DNA from: Ariolimax columbianus
Lineage: Eukaryota; Mollusca; Gastropoda; Stylommatophora; Arionidae
Direction: 5' to 3'
NCBI GenBank assembly: GCA_036924085.1
Contig: JAVGWX010000007.1
Span: forward strand, 102,650,736-102,714,735
DNA length: 64,000 nt
Positions 43,851 to 54,792 of this stretch are shown here, one piece after another (positions within the stretch are counted from its first letter, which is position 1; each line of letters starts with the position of its first letter). The position numbers were made by a program, and so were the translations under genes. The notes beneath the pieces were generated by a model. The model was not told where the DNA came from, did not search any database, and saw only the letters and a list, made by a program, of their open reading frames with translations.

Positions 43851-44849
43851 ATGGAATGTACTACACCAGTTAACGTCCTTCTCAGCACAGCAGGCGTCAT
43901 CTTAAACCTGGCTAACATCACCGTGTTCCTGCTGCAGGACTGGAAGACGAACAATGTCACGCTGACTTTGCTGTCCCTATCAGTCACAGATCTCCTGGTT
44001 CTACTCACGAGCTTGGTATTTGACCTCTTTAGTGGCCTTCAAGCTTGGTTCCCTTCCAGCTGGTTCGACTTGACGGCTGTACAGTACTACATCGTGGCAT
44101 GGACGCTGGCTATGTTCTCAGACATTTCCAGCTTGACGACTGTTCTCGTGTCTTTGGAGAGATGCCTGTGCATCATCACACCACTGCACGTGCAGACCCT
44201 CTTCTCCGTGTCGAGGACCAGAGTTGCTCTAGCAATTATTTGGGCTCTAGTGTTGCTCAGTTACTCTGTACTGTTTTCTACCACCAGGCTAGAATGGGCA
44301 CGTGATGCCACCTTCAATATATCGAAATTGACCGTAGGCCTCTCTTGGGACAGAATACAAGTTGAGATGGGTCATAACATTACCAACACAATAATCCTTC
44401 CCTCGTTTTGTGAGATAACTGTTTGTATCAACACTGTTGTCATGGTGATCGGTCTTAGACGGTCATCTAGGTTCCAGAAAAGGTCTGTGTCTCTGTCTTC
44501 AAAGTCTGGACACAAGATCTCCTCGTCAGATCATTCAAGTGGGAATCTAGCGACAACCTCTACAAAGTACAACAGAGTTGTGAATGTTATCTGCACTTTG
44601 TCAGGCGTGTTCATCCTATGTAACACTCCAACAGTCATCATTGTCTACTGCAAGCAGTTCGTGCCTGGCTTTTCCTACGCAGGTGTTTACCGTGAGTCGT
44701 ATGTCGCAAGCATGTACGCCATATTTTTGCTCTACGCGTTGAACGCGTCTGTAAACTTCTTTGTGTACTTCTCGCTCAACAAGAGGCACAGAGACAAGCT
44801 GAGAGAGGTCATTGGGCACTCGTGTTTTGGCCAAAGTAAGACCACATGA
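43851..44849 (+). CDS. Rhodopsin-like GPCR, chemosensory-receptor type
   Basis: A single-exon frame of 332 residues with seven hydrophobic segments at about 6-28, 37-60, 79-103, 122-143, 178-201, 243-267 and 285-308. The DRY position is ERC (103-105), within LVSLERCLCIITPLHV. TM7 ends NASVNFFVYF in place of NPxxY. Candidate N-glycosylation sites NIS (156) and NIT (176) lie in the second extracellular loop. The frame extends six codons upstream, but without an ATG, so 43851 is the start; the N-terminus is very short unless a 5' exon exists. ERC and NFFVYF resemble the chemosensory GPCRs expanded in Aplysia and Elysia; a peptide receptor is the alternative. It probably acts at the plasma membrane of sensory cells. 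No disabling change is seen. Confidence 0.85.
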   Translation: MECTTPVNVLLSTAGVILNLANITVFLLQDWKTNNVTLTLLSLSVTDLLVLLTSLVFDLFSGLQAWFPSSWFDLTAVQYYIVAWTLAMFSDISSLTTVLVSLERCLCIITPLHVQTLFSVSRTRVALAIIWALVLLSYSVLFSTTRLEWARDATFNISKLTVGLSWDRIQVEMGHNITNTIILPSFCEITVCINTVVMVIGLRRSSRFQKRSVSLSSKSGHKISSSDHSSGNLATTSTKYNRVVNVICTLSGVFILCNTPTVIIVYCKQFVPGFSYAGVYRESYVASMYAIFLLYALNASVNFFVYFSLNKRHRDKLREVIGHSCFGQSKTT

Positions 44850-44929
44850 AGGTCAAGGAAAGACGAGAGCGCGTTTCTGTTTAGCTACCAGGTGTTTTAG
44901 CGTGCAGGTTTTCATTGATGACGCAACAC

Positions 44930-45350
44930 GACTGACGTGGATAGATAGACACACGGGCAGATCTACAGACTGACGTGATAGATAGACAGACAGGCAGATC
45001 TACAGACTGGCGTGGATAGATAGACACACGGGCAGATCTACAGACTGGCGTGGATAGATAGACACACGGGCAGATCTACAGACTGACGTGGATAGACATG
45101 TAGATCTACAGACTGGCGTGGATAGATAGACACACGGGCAGATCTACAGACTGACGTGGATAGACATGCAGATCTACAGACTGGCGTGGATAGATAGACA
45201 CACGGGTAGATCTACAGACTGACGTGGATAGATATGCAGATGTACAGACTGACGTGGATAGATAGACACACGGGTAGATCTACAGACTGACGTGGATAGA
45301 CATGCAGATGTACAGACTTACGTGGATAGATAGACACACAGGCAGATGTA
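44930..45350. repeat. 38-bp minisatellite with shortened variants
   Basis: About 12 units of 'acgtggatagatagacacac' and 'gggcagatctacagactg', some lacking the middle part. It lies 80 bp after the GPCR stop. Confidence 0.95.
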
Positions 45351-45351
45351 C

Positions 45352-45395
45352 AGACAAACAAAACAAAACAAACAAAACAAAACAAAACAAAACAG
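45352..45395. repeat. CAAAA microsatellite
   Basis: 'aaacaaaacaaaacaaac' units. Confidence 0.95.
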
Positions 45396-45640
45396 CAACA
45401 ATCGATCTAGTCCTATAATAGATTCCGGCCCACTGTGGCATCCGTGAAAGCGAGAAGCCAGATAGCTCGTCAGAGCCCCAAATGGCGGCATGCAGACTCG
45501 TTGTCCACAGAGGTATGAGGACGCAAAGACATTCATCAAATGATCTATGAAGACGGAGGGAGAGACCACAAGCAGAACACAAGCAGAAAATGTCAGTATA
45601 GACAAACATGGCAGAATAAGCAGCAGACGAAGATCTTCAC
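45396..45640. other. Spacer
   Basis: No feature recognised. Confidence 0.35.
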
Positions 45641-45644
45641 TCAG

Positions 45645-45755
45645 AACATTGCAGACTCAAGGTCCATCTCCACAGAACGGGACATTGCAGACTCAAGGTC
45701 CACCTCCACAGAACGGGACATTGCAGACTCAAGGTCCCCCTCCACAGAACTGGCC
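45645..45755. repeat. 36-bp repeat, three copies
   Basis: 'cattgcagactcaaggtcca' with 'cctccacagaacggga', immediately upstream of a LINE tail. Confidence 0.9.
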
Positions 45756-45900
45756 TTAGAGATCACACAACGTGCGATTGTGGAGCACCCAAGCAGCCAT
45801 CAGAACATATTCTGCAGGACTGCCCTAGTTATGCTTCGTGAACCTCACAAGGTTAAAAGCAAAGCATCAGTTGATACAAGAAGACAAAGAAGAAGAGGAA
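45756..45900 (+). pseudogene. Nimb-like LINE 3' end: zinc knuckle and GAA tail
   Basis: The sequence encodes CDCGAPKQPSEHILQDCPSY, the same type of knuckle as in the copy at 408-1715, and finishes with 'agaagacaaagaagaagagg' as a GAA-rich tail. It is severely 5'-truncated. Confidence 0.6.
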
Positions 45901-46004
45901 AGGCTACTCAGTCAATGACCACCTTCACGCAATCAACAATATCAACAACAAAAACAACAACAATATCAACAACAACAAAACAGTTGACGGAGAAAGCGCA
46001 GAAA

Positions 46005-47300
46005 GTCCGTGTGCCCCATTGTTTGTAGACTACGAAAAGCTCTTTGATATAATGGAAATAAAAGCCGTGATAAATGCCGCAAGGAAGCAAAGTATCAACG
46101 AAAAGTACGCCCCAGTTTATGGAGAAGATGAATGAGGGCAGCTCAACTGAAATCACTCTTTTCCACAATCCACTCTCCATACCTATACACCGAGGCGACA
46201 GAGAGATCACACGCCACTCTGCATACATTTACACCGAGGCAACACAGAGAGATCACACGCCGCTCTCCATACCTATACACCGGGACGACACATAGAGATC
46301 ACACGCCGCTCTCCATACCTATACACCGAGGCAACACAGAGATATCACACGCCGCTCTCCATACCTATACACCGAGGCAACACAGAGAGATCACACGCCG
46401 CTCGCCATACCTATACACCGAGACGACACAGAGAGACATCGCCCCAAAACTGTTCACAGCTGCGATTGAAGAGATTTTTAAGTCTTCAAACTGGCAGAAT
46501 GGAGGTGCCAACATAGATGGCAAGATGCTCTCACGCCGACGTTTTTCGGAAGACATTGTGATCTTTAGCCACATCATTCCAGAAGTCGAGCAAAGCCTGA
46601 GCGAGATGAATGAAGCAGGCGAGGTGGTTGGCCGGAACATAAATAGAAAGTAGACTCAAGTTCTACTCAAAATTTTCTGCCCTATGGGGAAACTACGATT
46701 GGAAGATGATCCAATCGAAAATGTCAATGCGCATGTCTACCTAGGCCAGAACATCTACAACAACCACAGCATTGACAAGGAGATCTCACGCGGGAGAGCA
46801 GCGGGTTGGTGCAGCTTCAACCGAATTAAAGCCACACCCCAGCCGATAACGGATGTCAAGGCCAGGGCTCACACCTTCAATATCATGGTTATCCCATGAC
46901 ATATGAGTGTGAGTTTTGGAGTCTACGCAAATCAGACGCAAAGAAGTTACGAATTACTGAAATAGCAGTGGAGCGAAGAACCCTAAATATCTCCGCAAGA
47001 GACCACACCCGAAATAACACCCCTGACCAAACAGAGTTCCTGGATGCCGTCGACTCAATGCGAACGTTCAGATGGGCCGGCCATACGGGCCGCATGACTG
47101 ATGATAGGTCAGCGAGGAGGGTGTCTTTCTGATGGTCAGACAACTACAACCGCCGGCGTGGCCGACCGCCATCAAGATGGAGAGATGATCGACAACACAC
47201 CTGTGTACCATCATGGTACTCCGCGACGAAGGACAGACACAGATCCAATCAGCTTATGGCTACCTGGCATCAGGCAACCGTAATGAATACCAGGATTCAA
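46005..47300 (+). pseudogene. RTE-like LINE RT relic with an internal array
   Basis: Plus frames give motif A FVDYEKLFDIMEIKAVINAARKQ (key residues D, F, D), an array, then IAPKLFTAAIEEIFK, RRFSEDIVIFSHI (active site FSED where FADD is expected), INRK, NAHVYLGQNI, KKLRITEIAVERRTLNIS, and FRWAGHTGRMTDDRSARRV. This is the arthropod/mollusc RTE type in which RQGDTISPKLFTA precedes FADD. Frameshifts occur between blocks. Confidence 0.8.
46175..46440. repeat. About 46-bp minisatellite grown in an RT gene
   Basis: Six units with 'ccatacctatacaccgaggc' and 'aacacagagagatcacacgc'. In one frame the unit reads LSIPIHRGDTE, which corresponds to the family block IPIxRGVRQGDTISP just before PKLFTAA. The unit length is not a multiple of three, but the array happens to stay open. 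Confidence 0.85.
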
Positions 47301-47594
47301 GTGTTCAAGTATCTGAGATACCATGTCTTTGCTTGATCCAGTTGTTGCTTTTTCATGATTCTGACATCAGTTCCACCAAAACCCATTTCGTGGAGCCAGT
47401 CAACAACCTACCAACCTACACTCTCAAATGAAAGCCACCATCTCTTCTATACAACATTTTTGCTGACTTGGTTTTTTACCCTTCATATTTTCTTAAGGTA
47501 TAATCTCTCCGTTCGTTCACCTCGGAAACCACAATAAAGACAAGCAATTATCCACACCACCATCCATTATCCACACCACAATTCATTAATTACT
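47300..47594. other. Spacer
   Basis: No feature recognised. Confidence 0.35.
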
Positions 47595-47990
47595 AACACC
47601 GTGTATTTGCCTACATCACCATCCTTTGACTACATTATCATCCATTGACTACATCACCATCCTTTGACTACATTATCATCCATTGACTACATCACCATCT
47701 ATTGACTGCATCACCATCCGTTGACTACAGGACCATCCTTTGACTACATCATCATCCATTGACTACATCACCATCCTTTGAATACATCATCATCCATTGA
47801 CTACATCACCATCCTTTGACTACATCACCATCCTTTGACTACAGCAACATCCTTTGGCTACATCACCCTCCATTGACTACATCACCATCCTTTGACTACA
47901 TCGCCCTCCATTGACTACATCACCCTCCTTTGACTACATCACCCTCCATTGACTACATCACCCTCCATTGACTACATCACCATCCTTACG
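47595..47990. repeat. 19-bp minisatellite
   Basis: About 20 units of 'tttgactacatcaccatcc' with ATTG/TTTG and ATC/CTC variants. Confidence 0.95.
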
Positions 47991-48354
47991 GATATCAACC
48001 GATACAGGTAACACCTGACAAACCTAGAAAGGAAAGCCACTGTAACCCGTCACTTAACGTGCTGTTCAGGACGCACAGAAGAGCAAGCCGACTCATTGTG
48101 TGGATTGGCAAACAAATTAACAACAACCACTACAATAAACACTACACTACAATAGTCTCCACAATCATTCTTATTGTAACCACTACAAAGAAACAAACAC
48201 AATGACCAGACAATACGATTAAAAATTGTATTTCAATGTTTTATTTCTACACCAAAGTCAATAATTTAACATTATCAGTAAGAGCCGACCAGTTATCTTG
48301 GACAAGATGGCGACATATTGTTTTCCGGCACATTTCCTATCTTCATTCACCGTC
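47991..48354. other. Spacer
   Basis: No feature recognised. Confidence 0.35.
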
Positions 48355-48762
48355 TGCTGGTCAATTACGACACACGCAACTCAGCATGTCGCTAGACTTT
48401 CATCTGAGTAGACCTGTACCTAGGGTGTCGTTAGACTTCTACCAAAGAATCCCACGGAGTCGCTAGATTTCCATCTGACTATCCTAAGACCTAGGGAGTT
48501 GCTATACTTCCAAATGACTATTAGTTACTACAGTGTCGCTATACTTCTATTAAATTATCCTAAAACCTTCGGTGTCGTTAAACTTCCATCTGAGTATTCT
48601 AAGATCCAAGGGGTCGCTTGACTTCCATCTATCCTAGGACCTAGGGTGTCGCTAGACTTTTACCTGAGTATCCTAGGACCTAGGGGGTCGCTAGACTCAC
48701 CTGCGTATCCTAGGAACTAGGGAGTCGCTAGACACACCTGAGTAACCTAGGGTGATTGTACG
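48355..48762. repeat. Degenerate about 40-bp repeat
   Basis: Recurrent words 'gtcgctagacttccatctga' and 'tatcctaagacctaggg' with many indels. This is an old array. Confidence 0.8.
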
Positions 48763-49081
48763 AAAGCAAAGAGTGTGCACTGTCCTGGACACTACCACAT
48801 GAAAGAAAGAAGATTATTCCTATTACCAGATGAAATAAAGAATATATTGCAAGCTATCATATGAACGATTCACCCTTTCTCCCTCTATACCACTAAATAT
48901 TTCAGAAAGATGTACAAATTTCAAAACAACTTTTAACAACTAGCAAATCAGAGACACAAGGTAAAAAAGATTGTTTCACAATGCAGAAAGTAAGAGATTG
49001 GAAGCACCAATTTACAACAAATATAAAGTAAAACATGCTTAGAAATGTTGAAAGACAATGGTAGCACAATAATAAAATGTA

Positions 49082-49084
<3 letters not shown>
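48763..49084. other. AT-rich spacer
   Basis: No feature recognised. Confidence 0.35.
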
Positions 49085-49162
<78 letters not shown>

Positions 49163-49378
49163 TATATATATGCCAAGTACGCAGGCACGCACACACACAC
49201 ACCTATACACACACACACGCATGCACACACACACGCATGCACACACACACGCACGCCCACACACGCACACACACACATGCACACACACACACACGCACGC
49301 CCACGCACACATATACACACGCGCGCACGCACACACACACACGCACACGCGCATATTATATATATATATATATATTAA
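49085..49378. repeat. (AT)n, (CA)n, (AT)n microsatellite complex
   Basis: About 43 AT units (49085-49172), then CA/CG-rich (49185-49352), then AT (49355-49375). The tracts could extrude cruciforms or form Z-DNA. Confidence 0.97.
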
Positions 49379-50510
49379 CATATGTATGTTGATTCATAAC
49401 ATTTCTGGCATATCATCAGAAAATGTGGGAGGAATCCAATTTGTGTAAATGCACGTCAATTTAAAAAAGAGACAACTTTTGTCACGTTAACAATAAATAA
49501 TATCAGCGACTTGACAAGTTCAGAATTAAAATGATAACAATGGTTATGATGAATATGACAATGGTTATGATGAAGATAGCAATGATGAAGGCAGTTGTCA
49601 TGACAACTATACAATGGGAAGTCATCTTACAAAAATCAGATAAGAACGCCACTAGTTTGTAGACATCTGTAGTACTGATAGTAGCCAGGGACGGCTGTAA
49701 CAGATCTCATACTTTGACAGATGCTACCACGAGCCCACATCCGGTCTGCGTTGTTCAACCAATAGATCACGCCAAAAATCTATATATAGATAATGTCGCG
49801 CATCTCCAGAACATTTTTGTCCAGTTAAGCTAGGACAGATTTTCGAGACACAAATTCAAAAACAAAAATAAAACTGATGCATAATACCAACTGAACACGA
49901 TTAAGTGGTAATCTTGAGATCTCTAACAGATCACAGTAAAGTGATTTTCTATCCATTAAAAAAAGCATAGATGCAAACTTGCAATGAATGTATCTACGAC
50001 TCATACAATTATAGCTGAACATCAACTTCAATAGTGGCAAACACACGAGGAACGGAGAGAGACCATGTGGCCATTTTGTCCGTACAATCTATTGGTCGAA
50101 AGTTCCATGGTGATACAGTTAGTCTCAGGCTGACCATTGCTTTTGTTAAATATACAAGGGATTCAAAATGGCACCTGGACGCGTATGGAGGAGAAGAAAA
50201 AGAAATAGTGTGCATCTCAAATTGTACATACAGTATAAAGCATATATTGTCATATAAAAGCGGATAATGGATAATAAATACACGTAGAAGATCGCGGAAG
50301 GCCACAGATATATTGTTTGCAGACAAACGAGGATAATCTCTGTACTGTGAATACCAACGTGTTACTGCAGTCCTCGTTGTCTACATAATGTCAGCACTCT
50401 CAGACTTACTCAGAAAGTACATCATTTGATGTCTAAGGCACGAGTGGATAGCAGGTGTAGAAGTCTCAGACCTCCAGGGGCTCATACTGTCCTGGTCGTG
50501 CCGGAGCTCA
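49379..50510. other. Unique spacer
   Basis: No gene recognised. A small 'gacaatggttatgatgaa' duplication occurs near 49535-49590. Confidence 0.4.
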
Positions 50511-50511
50511 G

Positions 50512-51110
50512 GACAATGTCAATCAGGTCAATGTCAATCCGGACAATATCAATCAGGTCAATGTCAATCAGGACAATGTCAATCAGGTCAATCAGATCAA
50601 TCAGATATATGTCAATCAGGACAATGTCAATCAGATCAATGTCAATCAGATCAATGTCAATCAGGACAATGTCAATCAGATCAATCAGATCAATGTCAAT
50701 CAGGACAATGTCAATCAGGACAATGTCAATCAGATCAATGTCAATCAGGACAATATCAATCAGGACAATGTCAATCAGGACAATATCAATCAGGACAATG
50801 TCAATCAGGACAATATCAATCAGGTCAATGTCAATCAGATCAATGTCAATCAGGACCATGTCAATCAGGACAATGTCAATCAGATCAATCAGATCAATGT
50901 CAATCAGGACAATGTCAATCAGGATAATATCAATCAGGACAATGCCAATCAGGACAATGTCAATCAGGTCAATGTCAATCAGGACAACATCAATCAGATC
51001 AATGTCAATCAGGACAATATCAATCAGATCAATGTCAATCAGGACAATATCAATCAGATCAATGTCAATCAGGACGATATCAATCAGATCAATGTCAATC
51101 AGGACAATGG
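50512..51110. repeat. 15-bp minisatellite
   Basis: About 38 units of 'aatgtcaatcaggac' or 'aatgtcaatcagatc', some 9-bp half units. Both strands are open (267 and 219 codons) because the unit is five codons without stops on either strand; it is not called as a gene. Confidence 0.97.
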
Positions 51111-51379
51111 CTTCACAAGCTCCCATTATGGGCACATACACAGGAGAAACATTTCAAAGTCTACCAATGACCGACTGTTGCATGACGGACTACATGACCT
51201 TGAAATCCAGCAAGGGTCGGGCAGAATAGGGCGCATGGCAGGACAGAACATGAGTATGCACAAGCAACAAGCTACACGAACCTGCCACACTATTGGACAT
51301 GTGCTGAGAGAGACAGAGCACTTGCGGGTTTAAGGAAAGGATCAAGAGAATGCAAAGATTATGCATGGTGGAAGAATAG

Positions 51380-51387
<8 letters not shown>
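51111..51387. other. Spacer
   Basis: No feature recognised. Confidence 0.35.

Positions 51388-51421
<34 letters not shown>
51388..51421. repeat. (GA)n microsatellite
   Basis: About 17 GA units. Confidence 0.97.
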
Positions 51422-51423
<2 letters not shown>

Positions 51424-52149
51424 GATACGATTCTGGGCAGTTGAACATCATCCATAATTTATCTGTCCGGTTTCCCCTAGAACATAGGGCCCAATAGATG
51501 TTCCCCGTCTGATCCTATTCTGTAACATCTTCTTGAGTTGCATCCACGAGACCCCGACTGAACTAACTTGCTCGGCATCCCCTTTCGTCTCTTTCCCCGT
51601 GGGTTACAATTCAACGCATACCTGTTTATACTGACTGGCTTATTTATGAGAATGTGTCCTGTCTGTTTCCCCTTTGTCTCCACATATCTTTGCTTCATTG
51701 GATGTTGGTGGGGACAGTTGGACTTGACGGGCCTAAAGATAGCTGTCAGAGGCACGTAGTTGAATACTCCGCTCAGGATGATGATGATGATGGGTGTTGT
51801 CCCCATCACGTGACAGACACAAATATTGCTACTCTCCTCTGCTGTGCACATGTTCAGCTCAATTGTTTTATTTTTACACAACGTTTCCAACAATATTTAC
51901 ATTTGGAAATGTGAATGTTGATAAAAAAAGAATGATTCCACGTGAGGTCATGGTATAATAATAAGCACGTGACATTTTGTGAGGTCAAGGTATTAACCCC
52001 TGACCTCATTCGTTTAGAAAATCGTGATACAAAATAGGAAATAGATACAAAAGTGTAACAAAAATATGAATGTAATAACACAGACAGGGACACGCCATCT
52101 TGCACCGAGCGGTACAGGAGATCATTAGTACCAAAACATGTTTACCTGT
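51422..52149. other. Unique spacer
   Basis: A short GAT run occurs near 51778-51790. Open frames of 60-138 codons lack recognisable domains. Confidence 0.4.
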
Positions 52150-52560
52150 AGATGTTGATGTAGAATGCCCACAATCAGTAGGTTACTCTTTTTGTGCGCC
52201 CTGAAAAGGACGTTAAGTGGCAGGTCGTGGTAGCTTTCCTCACATCCCGAGTATGCTGATGAAGGTGGACCGCGGTCTCCCAAGCGGTTGTGCTATACTT
52301 GGCCTCATCTACTTGGCGCTCGCTACGGGGATCGCATTAACCCACATCTCTTCAGCAAGACTATCAGCGCAGTCCACGCCTGTCCCAGGTCTGGTAACAT
52401 CTGTGGCGCTCAACACATGCATACATAGAACAGACTATTGTGACTAATGTATATCGATCACACATGCATACATAGAACAGACTATTGTGACTATTATATA
52501 TCGATCACACATGCATACATAGAACAGACTATCGTGACTAATATATATCAATCAATCACA
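52150..52560 (+). mobile_element. Dispersed module, copy C, with a different tandem array
   Basis: 52158-52345 matches 21461-21640 over nearly its whole length ('aaaaggacgttaagtgg', 'catcccgagt.tgctgatgaa', 'gctacggggatc'). The downstream part becomes less similar. In place of the 37-bp array there is a repeat of about 61 bp (52400-52560). A 76-codon plus frame is collinear with the one in copy B (IPSxLMKVD, GCAxLG). Confidence 0.65.
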
Positions 52561-52562
52561 CA
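52400..52562. repeat. About 61-bp repeat, nearly three copies
   Basis: 'cacacatgcatacatagaac' with 'agactattgtgactaat' and 'atatatcgat', at the end of module copy C. Confidence 0.9.
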
Positions 52563-52850
52563 TGCTCTGCATAGCAGACGACGTTGAATCGATATATTAT
52601 CAAGGTCACCCAACATGAAACACGCCATGTCTATTTGCCAAGTTAACGTCAATTTGTTAATATTTCCAAACAAGGCTTTGTTTCTGGAGGTCTAAACCGT
52701 CCCACCGATCTCAAGCAAATGTTGCATGGTTACCGGCTTACATGTACACGTTCCAGCTCTTTCCCAGAGTTTCAACCCCCTGCACATGAGTGTAAGGACC
52801 GGACAGAATCCACTGAAGCCTCTCGACGTAAGAGACATAACTTATTGTCC
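52563..52850. other. Spacer
   Basis: No feature recognised. Confidence 0.35.
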
Positions 52851-52851
52851 A

Positions 52852-53105
52852 ACAGACGAGGCATGTAGGTACTAGGACTCCCAGAAACCCACCACGGACG
52901 AGGCATGTAGGTACTAGGACTCCCAGAAACCCACCACGGACGAGGCATGTAGGTAGTAGGACTCCAAGAAACCCACCACGGACGAGGCATGTAGGTACTA
53001 GGACTCCCAGAAACCCACCACGGACGAGGCATGTAGGTACTAGGACTCCCAGAAACCCACCACGGACGAGGCATGTAGGTACTAGGACTCCCAGAAACCC
53101 ACCGC
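52852..53105. repeat. 42-bp minisatellite
   Basis: Six nearly identical units: 'cggacgaggcatgtaggtac' with 'taggactcccagaaacccac'. Fourteen codons per unit, open on the minus strand. Confidence 0.97.
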
Positions 53106-53408
53106 CTCACTCCAGACAGGAGTATTCCCGAAATTGTCACTAGATTTGAGCTTATCAAGCTGGACACGAGAATTTGAGCAAGATTTGTCGAGGGTTAAGG
53201 CGGTTAGAGGGTTAGAGATAATTGTAGGGCGAAGAAGGGGGCTGGATGAACGTGGGCGATAAGGGTGTGTTGGAGGGCGGGGAATGAGTATAATGGAGAT
53301 TTCAGGAGGAGAGGAGAGGAGTGTTAGGAAAGTGTTTTAACAAATGATCGACTTCCGCAATTATTCAGGGAAATTCGTGTATCTTTGCTAGTTTAACTTA
53401 GAACGAGG
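53106..53408. other. Spacer
   Basis: Purine-rich near 53220-53330. No feature recognised. Confidence 0.35.
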
Positions 53409-53925
53409 TTGTCGACCTCTCGGCGGAGCCTGGCCATTACATCCCAGGTTTGTCCCGACCTCTCGGCGGAGACGGGCCATTACATCCCAGGTTTGTCCCG
53501 ACCTCTCGGCGGAGCCTGACCATTACATCCCAGGTTTGTCCCGACCTCTCGGCGGAGCCTGGCCATTACATCCCAGGTTTGTCCCGACCTCTCGGCGGAG
53601 CCTGGCCATTACATCCCAGGTTTGTCCCGACCTCTCGGCGGAGACGGGCCATTACATCTCAGGTTTGTCCCGACCTCTCGGCGGAGACGGGCCATTACAT
53701 CCCAGGTTTGTCCCGACCTCTCGGCGGAGACGGGCCATTACATCCCAGGTTTGTCCCAACCTCTCGGAGGAGACTAGCCATTACATCCCAGGTTTGTCCC
53801 GACCTCTTGGAGGAGACTAGCCATTACATCCCAGGTTTTCCCGACCTCTCGGTGGAGGCTATTCATTACATCCCAGGTTTGTTCCGACCTCTCGGTGGAG
53901 ACTGGTCATTACATCCAAGGTTTAA
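53409..53925. repeat. 43-bp minisatellite
   Basis: Twelve units: 'gacctctcggcggagacggg' with 'ccattacatcccaggtttgt'. Open plus frames come from the repeat. Confidence 0.97.
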
Positions 53926-54302
53926 CAGCTTGATTCGTACATTTAAACTGAACATTGGATCATGTTCGAGTATTGATTCTATTTTCAATACCAGATGGTA
54001 ATATTCGAGTTCTAATTATATTTTCAATACCAGATGGTAATATTCGAGTACTGATTGGATGATTAAAAGAATCGTATAAGAATCCAGATACCGAATTCCT
54101 TCTATCTCTATCTCCCTCCCTCCATTCTTTCTCTATCCACCAAGTAAACCTCTACCTGCAATGTTACACGATTGTAAGCAGGAAGTCATGAGTCCATCAA
54201 TTCAATGACTTTACTTCTTAAGCCATATGTTTATGTGAATGTATCTCTGTGCTGCAACAGTGTGAAGATGTTGCGTGTATATGCCCGTGTATGTATCTCT
54301 AT
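53926..54302. other. Spacer with a 39-bp duplication
   Basis: 'attcgagttctaattatat' and 'ttcaataccagatggtaat' are repeated at 53965-54050. Otherwise unique. Confidence 0.5.
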
Positions 54303-54495
54303 TCTGGTACAGGAGGCTTGTTCTGGTACAGAAGGCTTGGTCTGGTACAGAAGGCTTAGTCTGTTACAGTAAGCTTGGCCTGGTACGGCAGGCTTGGTAT
54401 GGTACAGTAGGCTTGGTCTGGTACAGTAGGGTTGGTCTGTTACAGTAATTTGGTCTGGTACAGTAGGCTTGGTATGGTACTGTGTGCTTGTCAAA
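54303..54495. repeat. About 20-bp minisatellite
   Basis: 'ggcttggtctggtacagtag' with small variants, about nine copies, 300-490 bp beyond the GPCR stop (minus-strand gene). Confidence 0.95.
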
Positions 54496-54539
54496 GCTCA
54501 CTGGACCTATTGTTAGTTCATAGTACTGGTACCTGTTGG

Positions 54540-54770
54540 CCAACACCTGACAGGTGTGCCGCTGAGACCTAGACATGACAGGTGTGTGGATGGGGCCTTG
54601 ACTTGACATGTGTGTGGATGGGGCTTTGACTAGACAGGTGTGTCGCTGGGACCTAGACTTGACAGGTGTGTCGCTGGGACCTAGATCTGACAGGTATGTG
54701 GCTTGGACACTAGACCTGACTAGCCTGACAGGTGTGTGGCTGGGGCACTATACCTGATAGGTGTGCGGGA
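54540..54770. repeat. About 30-bp repeat
   Basis: 'gacaggtgtgtggctgggg' and 'cctagacttgacaggtgtg' variants, seven or eight units, ending 20 bp from the GPCR stop codon. Confidence 0.9.
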
Positions 54771-54792
54771 TGGATCAATATGACCTCTACAT

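Noticed and set aside
45540..46028. 162-codon frame ending before the RTE-like relic
   Set aside because: It crosses a 36-bp repeat, a Nimb-like tail in another frame and a CAA-rich spacer; no single domain.
53450..54001. 183-codon Pro/Arg-rich frame
   Set aside because: 43-bp array. The unit is not a multiple of three and is open in several frames.
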